From Enchytraeus crypticus (Eukaryota > Annelida > Clitellata > Enchytraeida > Enchytraeidae): 64,000 nucleotides of DNA. The first letter of the stretch is position 1. Each line of letters starts with the position of its first letter. Positions 9,814 through 24,800 of the stretch are shown here, in pieces. Location: contig CAJHZI010000744.1 in the NCBI GenBank assembly GCA_905160935.1, positions 526,501 to 590,500 on the forward strand. Reading direction: 5' to 3'. A program made the position numbers and the translations under genes. Under the pieces are notes generated by a model. The model searched no databases. It saw only the letters and a list, made by a program, of their open reading frames with translations, and was not told the origin of the DNA.

Positions 9814-12800
9814 GTGAGTCTTTGGACTGTTTCCGGATATTGGATTTTACAGCCGGTTTGGACGGTTTTACTTTTTGCTCGTCCACAACAACAATACAGC
9901 GAGAGTGCTACTGGTGTTCATGCCAACATTGAGCGCTTTGGAACCAAATCAAAACCGATGAGAAGAATGTAGGTTGTCAGTAAACAGTGCGAACCAAAGT
10001 CCGGGTAGTCAGTCCAAGGAAGGGTACTTAGTGGAATAGAGGCTTAAGTGTTGGTCTCAGTTCATGAACATTGTCGGTTTGGCACTGATTCAATACTGCT
10101 CGATGTTGTCATTGAAGGCAGTAACGGACAAAGATATAAAATAAGTAATTCTTTATTCAATGGTTACCTACCACGGTAGCTGTTTTTGTAGTTGATTTTG
10201 TTTTTAGTAGTGTTATTGTTGTTATACAACAACACTGTTGGGCAAACAGGATTGTTTTCTCAGGGAATGACGCCCCTGCCCAGTAAATGTTAGTCGAAGC
10301 TGAGGAACGCATATGGGTCCACCTCGTCATAATCAGGGTCCCCCAAGAATAATGGTATATCAAAAGGAATGTTATAGATGATTTAAAGATCCACAAGTAT
10401 GTGAACATGAAGAGGAGAACGAAAGATAACGACGAGTGGAGGCGTTATATACCATGGACCTGCCAGTAGGCAATGCACCGAGAGAGAGAGTTGTTGTTAA
10501 TATGCCTGCGTTTTCTCTGATATTCGTTAGAGTTGAATCAATGTATAAAAATAAGTACATTTATAAATTTTGTAGTCTGATACATAATTAGGCTATCTAG
10601 TGATAGAGTTATAGACCTATCACTTTGAATGTTGAGGTATAGGCAAATTTACGAAGGTTTGGGTTCAAATCCTCTTAAAGCTACAGAGATGCGGAAGATC
10701 TATTAAAGTAACTCAACATACCATTTAACTCTACAAAACTCAAACTAACACAACAAAGTAAAAGGAATAATATTGTATTACTAAAATATAGATGAGATAT
10801 ACAGTTAATTAAAACACAAGTGTAGGTTCCTAACTCAAAAGAAACATTTAATACTTAACTTGCAGGACGTAGGAGAAACCGTAGGAGAATGTGTACAGTA
10901 CAAGTAATGAAGTGACCAGTTACAGTAAAGGGAGCAAAAGGTCCAGCCAGCCTAGGCTCAATCCAATATATAGTGAAGGCCGCTGGCTGTCGCTAAAATA
11001 GATTTTAAGCCAAGTGGGCGTTACTTTCTCACACAAAATATAGGTTTATAAATGTCTTTTTTATCAATATCAGTTACATCCTCCTCTATCTGAACTACGA
11101 TGGGAAAGGAATGTTCCAAGCACTTCTAGTGCCAAGTTTTCTAATTAAATTGAACACTAAAAATTCCTACATATCTATATAGTAATAAATTCTAAAATGT
11201 AAATCAATATCTACTGTATAACTATAGAAAGCAAAAATATTGCCAGGAAGCTAAAGTTGGCCTAGCTGTTAGTCGCCTCTTTCATACTCGTACACTTTCG
11301 TGACTTTTGTAATAAAATTGTACTATTTAAGATTTTTAATGCTTTCTTGATTTGTAAAATTGTAAGGCTTTCTTGTCAATGGAAGTGTTCCATTATTAGA
11401 CAAAAGTTTAAAGTTTTCATAGCCAAAACTGCGCATCTTAGATTGGAATAGATCTATCGAAAGGCGACTTAAAATACCTGCGGCATTGAACGCACTTATT
11501 ACTTCTACAGTAAAGAGCTGCAACTCGTTGAAGATGGTCTGTAATTGTATTTATAATAATAGGCCTAATAATAATTATTATTATTATTTTGCTGTGAACA
11601 AAGCCGTATACACAGCAGAGGATCATTCTATTATGAATATACGTATTTACAATCCCATCGATATTGACGGTCATAAATTTAGTCGCAAAACATAAAATGC
11701 CAATAGAAATTAAAACAATGACAAGGTTATCACAACAATTAGGGTGCAACTGTCGTCCATGACAACATCGAGGACTATTGAGTCTATTCGAAGCCGGTGA
11801 ATTAATATATTATATCGCCGTGAGATTCTGAAACATTTTACCGATCGATTCATGAAGATTTAAAATATTTTAGACCGGCCCACTTCAAATTTAGTTGAAT
11901 CAATCAATCGTATTCAGTGAGGTTTGCTTAAGAATCGTTCTTATATTGAGCTTGTAAATCATTTGATTGATTGACAGATTGACTGATTGAATGATCGATT
12001 GAGTGTACGACTGATTATTTGGTTGATTTATAAACTACGTAGGATTAATACAGAATTCACAGAGAACATAAATTAATGTCAGCCAATCAAAGAGAGGCTC
12101 TTATAGCGATAATTAGCAATATTGACATATAACACTTATAGTGAGACATTAATGATTGATTGATGTTATTGATTGATAGATTTAATGATCATATCTATTT
12201 TAAAAGCCAAAAACGCTAATGTTAACGTCAGTTTCCTCACTCGGAGACGATATCAATGACAGGCGAGCCCAGGATTTGAACCCTGCACATACTGATCCGC
12301 GGTCGAATATCTCACTGCCATCGCCACTGGCTCCAGCCGATTTTTATATCTATATGTTTATTTATATATTGGTTTACTGATGGATTGATTGATTGACATC
12401 GAATGATTGACTATGCAGGTTAATACGGAATACATAGAGAGCGTCAATGAGGGCATCAACCACAGCGAGGGAGGCTGGCCCAAGGACGTCAGCTGCACTG
12501 ACATTGAGCAGGTGGAGAGGCATCGCAAGAAGATGGAGAGGGAAGAGAGCTACGTCCCTACCATGAAAGCTCTCATGGAGGTTACAATCAGTCAGAGGCA
12601 GAGAAGATTTAACTTCCGTTTCGTTACTCGAAGGCGGTGACAGTGATTCTAAACTAGAATTATTACATATGATACGGTTTGTAATTTAGTCACCCTTCTG
12701 TGTCAGGATGCTGTGGGATACAGAGCATTGGCTTAAGTAAGATAATTCTGTGTTTATCTATCAGCAGTATTTTGGTGTGTATAAGTATGTATGTATTTGC

Positions 12801-15800
12801 ATATTTCAGGCGGCCGAGCATTGTGTTATGCAGAACAATGCAGTGGATATCTACGAGCGATATTTTGAAGATGAGGTTCTGCCGTCAGAAGAGGATATTC
12901 ATCCTTTTATGAAAGTCAACAGCGTTTTCAGGTTGAGGCAACTTGATTAATGAATGAATGATGAATGAATGAGTTAATGAATGAAAATTTGTACGAACTA
13001 GAGAATGCGTAAATTAGTAAATGAATGAAAGAAAGAACTAAAAATAAATGAACGAATAAGCGCAAATGAAGCATCACTATAATAATTAAACGAATCTGTT
13101 CTAAAATATTAAGCTATAAATCAAATCAGGCAATAATAAATTCTAAACAATCCAATTGATCAATTACTTATATAGTATGCCATGCTGGAATTTTCCCTTA
13201 GTAATTATTGTATTACTGCATAAGGTATACGGTTTGTAATTTAGTCAGAGCATAGTCTTTGTGACGGGATTAACTTGTTGATCTAAGAAGTGCTCTTATG
13301 GAGCGAGAAAGCAGACTTTTAGTATGAATATGTACCTTGAACCTGCCCCTTGGCAGTGCACTGAAGAGAAAGAGAGAGAATTATTGTAAAAATCGATAAA
13401 AAATAATGAATTAAGCAGCCACCAATCAATTGGCACCACGCCTCTACATATTCTCTGCTTCAGGGACCCCACGGGATACGACAGGCCGGTGTGCGAGATA
13501 TCCTGGCATCCGGACGGCCCGGAGAGGTTCGCGGTGGCACACGGGATCCTCAAGTTCCAGTCCACTCCGGAAGAGACGAGCTACGACAGCTATGTGTGGA
13601 GGACAGGTGCGAAAATTATTACTATTTAATTATTATCAACGTTTTATTTCATTATGTTAACTAAAAATTTAAAATACCCCAGGCTGTGAGGAACCTGAGG
13701 TTTGATAAAAACGATTCAAGAAATAGGTGCTGAATCGCCGCCCGGCAACTCTTGTATTTTTTTAATTATTTAAAATATTATTACTTAAAATCGGGTTGAT
13801 CAATTGGGTTCTAGTGGTATGATCGATTAGTTGTCCGTCTACGGAGTAGAAGGTACAAGTTCAAATTCAGTCTTCGTCCAGTTAGCGATATGCCTTCGAG
13901 TCAGGAAACAAGCGCCACACTAGGTAAATTACCTTTAAGGGTTTGAAAGTTGAATAGTAAAATTTAATTTAATGAACTTCTCGTTCTACTGACTTGCACA
14001 AGTCGCATTTTATAGCCTGCTGTTGGATCAAAATTATTTCAAATTGAAAGTAGTTGTTCTATACTATTCTATGTATATTTTATACTATGCTATAATACAC
14101 TGCTCTATACTATTCTATGTATATTTTATACTGTGCTATAATATACTACTCTATACTATTCTATGTATATTCTATATTATACTGCTCAATACTATTCTAT
14201 ACTGTGCTATAATATGCTGCTCTACACTATTCTATGTGTATTCTATGCTGTGTGTATAATATACTGCTATTCTATGCTATATGCTCTACACTATTCTATG
14301 TGTATTCTATGCTGTGTGTATATTGTGTGTATATACTGTTCTATACTATTCTACGTATATTCTATGCTGTGTGTATAATATACTGCTATTCTATGCTATA
14401 TGCTCTACACTATTCTATGTATATTCTATGCTGTGTGTATAATATACTGCTATTCTATGCTATATGCTCTACACTATTCTATGTATATTCTATGCTGTGT
14501 GTATAATATACTGCTATTCTATGCTATATGCTCTACACTATTCTATGTATATTCTATGCTGTGTGTATAATATACTGCTATTCTATGCTATATGCTCTAC
14601 ACTATTCTATGTGTATTCTATATTATACTGCTCAATACTATTCTATGTGTATTCTATGCTGTGTGTATCAGAGGACATATCGTACCCTGAGGAGACGCTC
14701 AGACCCCACTCAGCCGCCATGTGCCTCAAGTTCAGTCCCAAGGACACGAACATCGTCGCTGGAGGACTGTACAACGGTCAGCTGACCTTCTGGGACCTGC
14801 GCAAGAGCATCTATCCATTCGACACCACCGGACACGGGACCGGTCATCTGGATCCCATCCACAAGTGCTCGTGGACTACGGCGAAATCCGGGACGGAAGT
14901 CCTGACCGTGTCCACCGATGGACAGGTGAGCTTATCCTTCTGATGTGGAGAGCGTCGTGGGATTGATTCAACAATCATTTCATGGCTGTGTTCATGAAGC
15001 GCCTCTCTATTCATTATGCCACAGTGAACAGCGCTAAACGGAGAGATAACTTTATATTCCTGATAGTTACACACATGACATACCGCATGTGCTACGTAGT
15101 TTCCTTTATAGTTGCTGTTTTTTGTAGTTTTGTTATTTCCTCCTTTTCCCATCCATAGTTATTATTAATCGTTGCCTTTTGTTGGCGTTCCAATAGCAGC
15201 CGGCGCTGACTTAAGAGTAACTTCCAACACTCTGGTATTATTTTCATTCAAGGCTTGCGACACTCAGTCTTCCAAAGTGGTCGCCCACAAAAGACTAACC
15301 GCGCGCAACGTAGCTTTACGTCGTTCAATTTACGCGAAGCTTAACCGAGTTCGCTAAATCCTCTCCCCTGATGACGAGTGAAAAGAGTCAAGTAACGCGG
15401 TGACAAATTGTCCTAACCAGTACAACAGGTGGACTACCCCTATAACTCTGAAACATGACTCACTATTATGATTAGTGTATTCCATCATTCACGATTTAAC
15501 GTATTCTTTCCTCTTAGGTTATTTACTTGCTTGATGCGCTACTCGGTGCATATACGACTGAATATATTTGAATTATATTACTTGAATTGACAGCAATGGA
15601 AGACTAAATGATGACTAGTGTTCCTTTTAGTACTAATATGTCCAAGAAGAAGAAAATACCCAATTGGATAAATTTATAACGAAAATAACACCGACCATTT
15701 GAAGTGACAAAATCAACTGTGCGCTACCAACATTCGTTAAGTTTTTTCAATGATTATTATGTGCTGTCAGAATTTTGTTATGTGAAATAATTCATATTCT

Positions 15801-18800
15801 TTACTATTCTTTTCTATTCAGGGACTGGTTTGGGACATGCGAAATCTGAATGAGACGCTAGAACACTACTATTTTGATCCGTCCAAAACTCAGAATAAAA
15901 AGACAGCTGAAGGCGGTCTGTCCTTGGACTTCGATTCAACTATCGTACGTTTGTGACAAATTATACATGTACACTGTGGCCTATATTAAAGTTAAGTTTC
16001 GAAATTATGCATGACACTAATTTCGTTGATTGGATTTGCTAAGTTTGATTATATTATTCTGTTGAAATTTTAACGATATGAAGAACTCACAGCTCGGTTA
16101 CATGATCAAAGCCTCAGATTTGCTGATGACATGAACTTCTTGAGCGATGAAATACACTTTATTGATGGTTAAATTTGCTATGATTATACTAACTTTGGCT
16201 CTGCGATTCGGTAGTACACACGAATACAAAATTTAGTTTTAGAAGCTAAACATTCAGACCCTGGCGTTAGAGTTTAATAGAAATGAAGTAAAGTATACAC
16301 ATTGTAAAACTCTTCCTCTGTTTCCAACTCAAATCTATAAAACTAAAAGGTTATAAAGTTATGACTGAGCTTCAATTCGTAACTAACGCAGTCATTATCT
16401 GTTCATTTGACAGCAAAGAGAGCAGACACATGTGAATGATATATATGCAATGTATGTGACAGACTAAATTCACGTCGTTATTGTAAGCTCCTATAATTAC
16501 TTATGTTTGTGCGTTGATTCATGACACAAATTAATAAAAACTGTTCTCTCGCCTCGTAGTCAAGGTTTGGCTACATAGCTTATGTAGAATTTTTGGCATC
16601 TTATTCAAGTCATTTAAAGCATTCGAAATTTGATTACAATTTTTTGTGTAGCCGACGAAGTTCATGGTGGGAACAGAGAGTGGAACTGTGATCATCTGCA
16701 ACAGGAAGTCCAAATCTCCCGACGAGAAGGTCATCGCAGTGTACGAGAAGGCCCACATTGGTCCCATATATTCCATCCAGAGAAGCTCCTTCAACCCCAA
16801 GCTCTTCCTCACCGCAGGCGGTTGGAAGGTCAAGGTAGAGAAGACATTATCAATTAATAAATTATCACCCTGGAGCCAGTGGTGAGGTTGGTAAGATGTT
16901 CGGCCTCAGATCAGTATGTGCGGGGTTGAAATTTTGCGCTTTCCCGTTACTGACATCTGTTTCGAGTGAGGAAACTGACGTTAACATTAGCTTTACCATT
17001 ACCTTTTTAATTTGTCCTCTGAATGTTTCAGGTAACAGTTTCTGAGCCTACAGAACATCTGTTCGTTATTTGAATTCGCTCAATGGGCTAAGCTATGCAA
17101 CCAGGCGTAGGCTCTTGTTTGGCCGAGTCGCTATACTTTGAGACGAATGGTAATTTAGGTTCCGCTGCTTAGTATAATATTTGTAGCGCTCAAACAAATA
17201 AATTATTATTATATAAATCTACTGCATTTATCTAATTTCGTACACCCTATAAAGGAGCACTATTATCCAACATTTTCTATCGTCTGAATTTAGCTGCAAT
17301 ATAAGACAACATAGTATCTGATTCCCAACTAATCGATGTCAAACTTTCTTCGGTGAAAGTTAGCTTTTTTAATCCACATCCTTTAAAAAGAGTAATATTT
17401 AATTACAATTTATCTACGTATGCCCATGTAGATATGCCTTGGATAATCCAGCGCACGGACCAGGATTAAGTTCTGAGTTTTTGTGCCGAAGATAAACCAT
17501 TGGGTTCAAGCCTGTAATAAGCAGGCAAAAATTAGCTAACAACTTAGTGATAATAACATATTATTGAACGTTCTAGATGTTATCGTGAAGGATCATTATA
17601 TTATTTTGACTGTTTGATTATATTATTTATCGATTTATCTGCTCATTACCATTCATGCTGCAGATTTGGTCTGAAGATGTAAAGGACGTTCCCATCATCT
17701 GGTCCTGGTTAGCGTACTTCTCGTTACACTTAGTTCATTAATATGTTATTCAATATTAAATAAAGGCAGACACAACAAAAGAATGCAAACGAGCTGAGAA
17801 TAGATTCTTTTGGAATATACCATGGACATGCCATTAGGCAGTACCCTGGAGAAATATTATTATATACTGGTGTAACCGGATGACGTCACTTGCAACGTAT
17901 TTTTTTCTTTGCTCAATTTGTTTCAACTAGCTGCTGGTTGAATTCAATCTTTGCCATAAGCAATTTTGATATGATGATAGATGATAAAAGGGAAGCTAAA
18001 TTACAGCGATGTATTGTATTGAGATACATTTGAACCCTTAAAAATTAAATTAGAATTGTAAAACTATTAAAGCTGTAAGAGCTACTAAAGCTGTTAGAGC
18101 TTCACATATATTGTAGTTATATGTACTGTATAATAAAGCTGGATTTGTCAAAGCTGTAGCTGTCAGAGCTCTTTGAGCTGGAACCTTTAGAACTATAAAA
18201 GCTGTAGCTGTAAGAGCTGTTAAATCTGGAATCAGGGGCGGTTCTGGCTTATGCAAAATGGGGTGGCCAGAAGGGTGGCAAAGGCAAAATTTAGGGGGGC
18301 ACATATGAAACATTTTTCGGGGAGGGTGCTATTAAACCCCTCCCATAAGGGGGAATTTTTTGAAATTATAGTCATGAAACCGTATATTTTCTGAGCATCT
18401 AATAATAAATATAAGGGATTATTTTTCTTTTTGGAATTTCTCATTGAAAAATCTTTTCTGTTATATTTCATCCTCGTCATCGTCACATCTGTCTAAATAA
18501 GCTTAAAAAATCTTGAGTGCATGCAGTCCCTGCCCATATCCATCTTTGATGTTTTATAAATGATACTAAACAAATAGCTAAAACAATTAACGTAGAAATT
18601 TGTAAACTTAAACGTTTTAAATTCGCATTAAAAGGAAACATTTGCAACTTTCCCAATTCATTACATAAAACAAACATAAACTGAGCGAAACCTACATTAA
18701 TTAAATAGCCTACATAATATATGAATTACATCTATATATTTATTGTCGTTGCGAGCTGTATGCCTAACGCTAGAAATAAAGAAAATGATATCTTAGCTGT

Positions 18801-21800
18801 ATTGCTAAAACTTTATCAAACAATCTAGCGACCATGTTTCATTCAGATGAAACACAGAACTGAATGAGAAGTAGAATGAACAATCTGCCGACTCGAAGAC
18901 TCCCAGTCAGATAGCGGAAGTCCTTAGTTACGTGTTAATAAATATGTTCATTGTCTTTTCACATCCTTTCATTTTATCGACTTTCATTTTATTTTATCCG
19001 TCTAATCTAGATAATGAAATTATTAAGACCAATAATCTTAAAATTAAGATAAATGACTGTGAACTTAATAGATCTAATAGTGTAAAGTTCCTAGGTGTTT
19101 GGATTGATGATAAATTATCATTTCACGAACATATAAATCAATTAGCTAAAAAAATTAATTCTCTGAATTCAATGCTATTCAATCGTAAACAATTCTTACC
19201 CATTAATTGTCGCTTAATATTATTTCACGCACTTATTTATTCACTTATTAGTTATGGTATTGAAATATACGGCAATACTAGTCGATCGATGTTGCATCCA
19301 TTGTAAGTTGCAATGAATAAGGTACTAAGAAATCTTCAAGAGCAAAATAAATTTTGCAATGTTAAAGAATTACATCAAAATTTTAATGTACTTCCTGTTA
19401 ATTTATTATTTAGATTAGCAATTGGTAAACTAATATACAAATATATTCTATCTGATAGCAATAGGCCTGCTTCCAATGTTAATACAGAATATTGTGTCAA
19501 CAGAACTGCCAATCATGAGTATGAGACTAGACTGTCACAAACTAACTATTTGTATTTTCATTTCAATGTTAAAATTTTTAACTCGATTACTTTTTCTAGT
19601 GTTCAAATATGGAATAGTGTACCCGATTCCATAAAAACGGCTAAAAATGTATATAATTTTAGTATCCTATATAAATCTTTTTTATTCAAGAACTGGTAAA
19701 CTATTCTGATAGAAGCACTTTCCCTTACCATATCGGCGACTAGCTAGATAGAGCAATGCTCTCACTAGGGACCGATTGCATGGTATTGGGATTGTTTTAA
19801 TTTTAAGTGTTTTTAAGTGTTTTAATTTTGCATCATTGATTATGTTGTAATCGTGCACTTTTATTTCTCTTTTTGTACACTTTGTATGTATGTGACTTTA
19901 CACTGATATTTGTTGTCGAAATAAACATATGTCTCTCTCTCTCTCTCTCCTTTGAAGTTGACCTAAGGTAGACTTCAAGTAAAGGTTGATGACCTTAATA
20001 TGCATTATATAGATTCAGGTACAGTGTACCAAATTAAAGTCTAAACAACTTTCAGATTCGTACCGGGAGATTTTGCACTCAACTATGTAAGGTTAGGATG
20101 TTTTACGAGAGTTGGAGAGTTGATGCGAGGGTCTTTAGTAAAATCAAACAGCTTTGTAATTCGATGAAATCAGCATCCTAAAACAATTGGACAGCTTGCA
20201 CTGAAACTACTACAACCGATTCGTTTTTCTGCCGTTGTCTCAATAAAACATTTACTTGACTTAATCAGCCTAATCCTATGCTGCACCGCAGATCCGGAAT
20301 TCTCTTTCATTTACTCTTTGGAAGTCTTCGTTTGAATTACATCAGTGACATCGGCCTCCGCTTCCCTATGAGCAGTTCCATAGGAAGTTGAAAACCCATC
20401 TTCTCCGTATCTCTTTTCCATCCAGTTACTATGAGTTGCGACCAGAACGCAAGCCTCCTTTTCTTAAATTTCCTTTATCTTTGAACTGATTTCTTGGACT
20501 TTGTCATTTACACCGTTTTGGACCTTCTTTTAGCACACCGGCTGGGATTTGTCTCAATAGTGCTCGATGTTGTCGTTGGCGCTTTAATTGTTGTTATGTT
20601 ATGTTTATGAGCTTCGTTGTAGAAAAGCTCCTCTTCCGCGAGGAAAAACTTGCAGGGAGGACTGCTGAAATCTTTGCTAATCTAAAAGTCTCATGTGCGC
20701 TTCTGCGGATTCTACGGTTCCAAAAGAAATTTTAAATCAAGCAGATTGATAAATGTGTGAGAGTCCGATCTATTCGATCTTAGCTTCGTTGCGTTGCAAT
20801 ATTCAGCAAAAGCTAATGAAGCTCATGAAAAAGGTAGCTACCACATTAAGTTCTAACTCACAAGCTGTTCTATTTTAAACAGCGTGTGGACTCGGGCAGA
20901 GTGCGAGTCTGCGCGTAAGTAACATGATACATATCACTGATGTCGGGTTCTGACGGAGTGGCTTAAGTTCCATGTTCGATTGTCCTCATTAAAGTGCGTC
21001 AAGCATCTTAGACAAGCATCGTCTTAAATGATTATCTGATGTTTCTGATCCAGCACTGTTATGTTATGGTAATCAGCAACAAAAATCAATATTTTTGTTG
21101 ACCATTTTTGGGGTGGCTACTGGGGTGGCCAGCCCTTCATTTAGGGTGGCCGTGGCCACCCTAGGCCACCCCTCAGAACCGCCACTGTCTGGAACGTTAA
21201 TGGACCAATTGTTGAAGCTTGAACGAAAATCTGTGAAATACTACACTGCTACATTAACAGAAAATGACTCTAATAGCTAGGAGCCTAGGCGCTCCTAGCT
21301 GTTACAGTCATTCTCTGTTAATTTTGCATTGTAGCATTTCACAGATTTGCGCCTAGGCTCCAGAAATTGCTACAAAAATTTAAAGAATGTAAGTCTCAAA
21401 TAGGGGATTGCCTGATGGTTTGGCGTAGGACAGAGAGGATTTGAGATAGTATTATTCTATTCGTATCCTGACCTTAGTTAAACTGGGATTTAAGGGAGGA
21501 TGATGATGGAGCAGCTAGATCGCATATATATTTGGATATTGGGATTGAAAATAAAAAATAAATAAACAGGTGAATACAATAAATCAATGAAATAAATAGA
21601 TAACGTCCACTGTGGTTGTGTGTGAAGCAATCAGCCTAGCTACCTACACGACGCCTGCTGGAGTCCTGTACGACCCTTTGTCTTCTTCGTCTGCTCAGAG
21701 GATGGTCACGTGACAGCCTGGGATCATATGCACAAATACAGAGAACCCGTCGTCACCATGAAGGTTCTGGATTTCTTTGTTCTTCTTTCTTTGTTATTCT

Positions 21801-24800
21801 TTCTTTGTCTAAAGTCGAGCACGCTCTATGCATCTTGTACCGTATGTAATATAAAGGTTGATAATATTGAGAACGAGAAGTTTTCGTCCCTTTTCAACCT
21901 TTTCAAGCCCACAGGCTTTATCAGGGACGTTTCAGCGTACATAGCTGTAAGTATTTTGATGTGAACAGTTTCATTCCACTTCAATTCGCTGTCTAGTGAT
22001 ATGTCTATTGGCTGGAGACGATGTTTCTAAGCTTGATGACAATCAGCATAAATGCGGACATTAACTCTAAGCGAATATGAGTCCACAGCACCTAAAGTAA
22101 ACTAGAAGATCTTTTGTAGGGATATTATTCGTGTTTTGTTTCACTGCTGTAATATGTTTGAATCTTGCTCCGTTCGTAACTGCTCTACTATTAGTAATTA
22201 GTTATCGGCTATGATTCCACGGCTCACACAAATTCATATTGTCATTGATTGCTTAGTTAATTTTTTTACTTCTAGAGTTATCACTGACTGATTGACTGAT
22301 AAATTGTTTGATTGATTGATTAATCGATCGATAAATTAACCGATTTATTAGCTGATTGATTGACTAATTTATTGATCGATTAATCGACTTAACTCACCGA
22401 TTGACTTATTGATTGATTGACTAGATTTGTGACGAGGCGCTGACGGCAATGAGACTTAACTGACTGATTGATATATTGATTGATTGATTAGATTTGTGAT
22501 AAGGCGCTGACGCCATGAAACTTCACTCACCGAATTATATATTGATTGATTGGTTAGATTTGTGACGAGGCACTGACGCCATGAGGCTTAACTGACTGAT
22601 TGACATATTGAATGATTGATGCATGACACTTAACTGGCATATTGATATTGATACTGACATATTGACATATTGATTGATTGATTAGATTTGTGACGAGGCG
22701 CTGACAGCTATGAGCGTACAGGACCACGGCAGGCTGCTGGCCGTGGGTTCATGCACGGGCTCTACTACTATAGTCAGCGTCAGTGCTAGTCTGCACACCC
22801 TGCAAGCCAATGAGAAGAACCTCTTCGCTATGGTTTGATGAGTTCTGGAAAATATTCTAGCAAAAAATAAAATAAAATATGTTTAATCAATATAGGTTCA
22901 TGTCGTGACATATCATATTATATGCTCATCCTAGGGCTGGTTCCTTCCTAAGATTTCTTTATGATGGCCTTCCTTAAGACGTTAGGCAATTTAGTCCATT
23001 TTCCTTATAAACAGTTCAGTGAATGTCTGAGATTTTACTCTCAGATCAACGCGGATGGGAATGGAACCCTCGAGAATTCAATTCACCTCAGGATCTAGTA
23101 AATAGGCCTACAATAACGAACACGCTCACTAGGCCGTTAAATGGGGCACATACCATTCTAACAAGTTGACTATCTATCAATCTTACAACATATTTGATAT
23201 TAAATGAACAATTATACAATAAATACAATAAACGCACCGAAAAATGCTGTAGATAAAATAGGGAAATATGAAGCCTCTCACTGAGAAGGTAATGTTCGAC
23301 TACACACTGGAACGCGATGTCAGCTTTGTCAGGGTCGTGGTCAGGATCGTTGTCTGGGTCGTTGCCAGGGTCGTTGTCTGGTGCATTGTCAGGGTCGTTT
23401 TCAGGATCGTTGTGATTGTCGTTGTGATTGTCGTTGTCAGGGTCGTTATCAGGAACGTTGTCATGGTCGCTGTCAGGGACGTTGTCAGGATCGTTGTCTG
23501 GTACTTTGTCAGGGTCCTCTTCAGGATCGTTGTGAGGGTCGTTGTGATTGTCGTTGTCAGGGTCGTTGTCAGGGACGTTGTCATGGTCGCTGTCAGGGAC
23601 GTTGTCAGTGACGCTGGACCGCACTTACATGTATAAATTCTGATTTTATAATTTGTTTAGAACGTAGAGCGAGAATGTAAGAGGGAGAAATTCCTAGACG
23701 CCAAACTACGAGAAAAGAAGCTGAACGTTAAGGGTGGAGATAAAGACAAATCAGCGGTAAGTTCTCTCTGACACTCTCAATCGATTATTAATGCGAGGGT
23801 AGCCCAAGAATGTTAAATGTTGAAGGAGAGTACTCAGAGAAGCCTAATTAATTAATTATAAGTACTTATTTTGCTCTCCTACGTTCGGTAACTACGACTA
23901 CGACTCTATAACCTGCTACTCTCCCGGACAATCATTGCATCACGAAGTGCTCGATGTTGTTATGGCAGGGAGATGATGAGGCTGCGAAGGCGGCACTGCA
24001 GGTGGCTGCTATCTCGGAGGCGGAGAAGGGCTATCTGGAGGAGATCAACAAGGACAGAGCCATGCTCTACAAGAATAAGCCAGTGAGTGCTTCACTGGTT
24101 TATACGAAAAATATAAGGCTAAGTAAATAAATCAGTACATAACCCATCCAGTTATTCTTTCTGTTCCTTTTGACATCTATCAATTGTGTATTTATGCCAA
24201 TCCTATTTAGCACTTCTTCGGTCGTAATTTTGTCAGTCCATTTGATCTTATCACTTATTCTCCATAGCCGCATTTCGAATGCTTCTATTTTTCTAATATC
24301 CTCCTTTCTTAACGTCCATGTTTCACAACCGTGCTTTCGCATGGTTCACAGTCAAGTCTTTACCATCACTATCTTCGTGGCTATCTTTTAAACATTTTGT
24401 TAGTAATTCCTTCCTCTTACTGAAGGCCTCTTTTGGCTGAGCAATTCTACATTTTATTTCTGTTCGCATTTGCCATATTCTGTTAATGTGTGTTCTACAT
24501 ATCTGAAAGTCTTACCTGTTCTAACTTCGTATCCTCTATTTCTACTGTACATTGACTCATCCTCCTTTTTTAGACACACTCTTTCACGTTGGTATTCTTT
24601 ATTTTAATATTTATTGCTGCCCCTGCCTATTTTTTCCTTTCAAAGTAGAATGGAAGGTAACAGAGGCATGTGCAGGCCGAGATTAGGTATGTTAGATGAT
24701 TTAAAGACCCACTCATATGTGGAAATGAAGAGGAAAGCGGAAGACAGAGAAGAATGGAGGAATTATTTACCATGGACCTGCCAGTAAGCAGTGCACTAAG

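Larger units (their letters stand above)
18233..21187. mobile_element. 2.95-kb hAT-like element with LINE insertions
   Basis: Terminal inverted repeats: the left end CAGGGGCGGTTCTG pairs with the right end CAGAACCGCCACTG. The flanking 8-mers are TCTGGAAT (18225-18232) and TCTGGAAC (21188-21195), one mismatch, fitting a hAT-type 8-bp target duplication. GGGTGGCC-rich subterminal blocks occur at both ends. No transposase frame was recognised; much of the interior is a LINE-B copy (19000-19949) and a LINE-D copy (about 20290-20600). It lies in DNAI2 intron 8 and explains that intron's length. Confidence 0.75.

Noticed and set aside
14023-14660. Several frames of the [14 protein letters not shown] type, one of them joined to true DNAI2 codons
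   Set aside because: Minisatellite translation. The DNAI2 exon starts at 14672 by splicing; the upstream frame is chance read-through.
18932-19699. Intact host gene encoding a reverse-transcriptase-like protein
   Set aside because: The frame is broken near 19306, it lacks the catalytic half, and it lies inside a transposon.
23088-23624. Minus-strand 178-residue frame rich in [10 protein letters not shown], and its plus-strand valine-rich counterpart
   Set aside because: Product of an 18-bp tandem repeat in DNAI2 intron 10; no conserved part and no splice partners.
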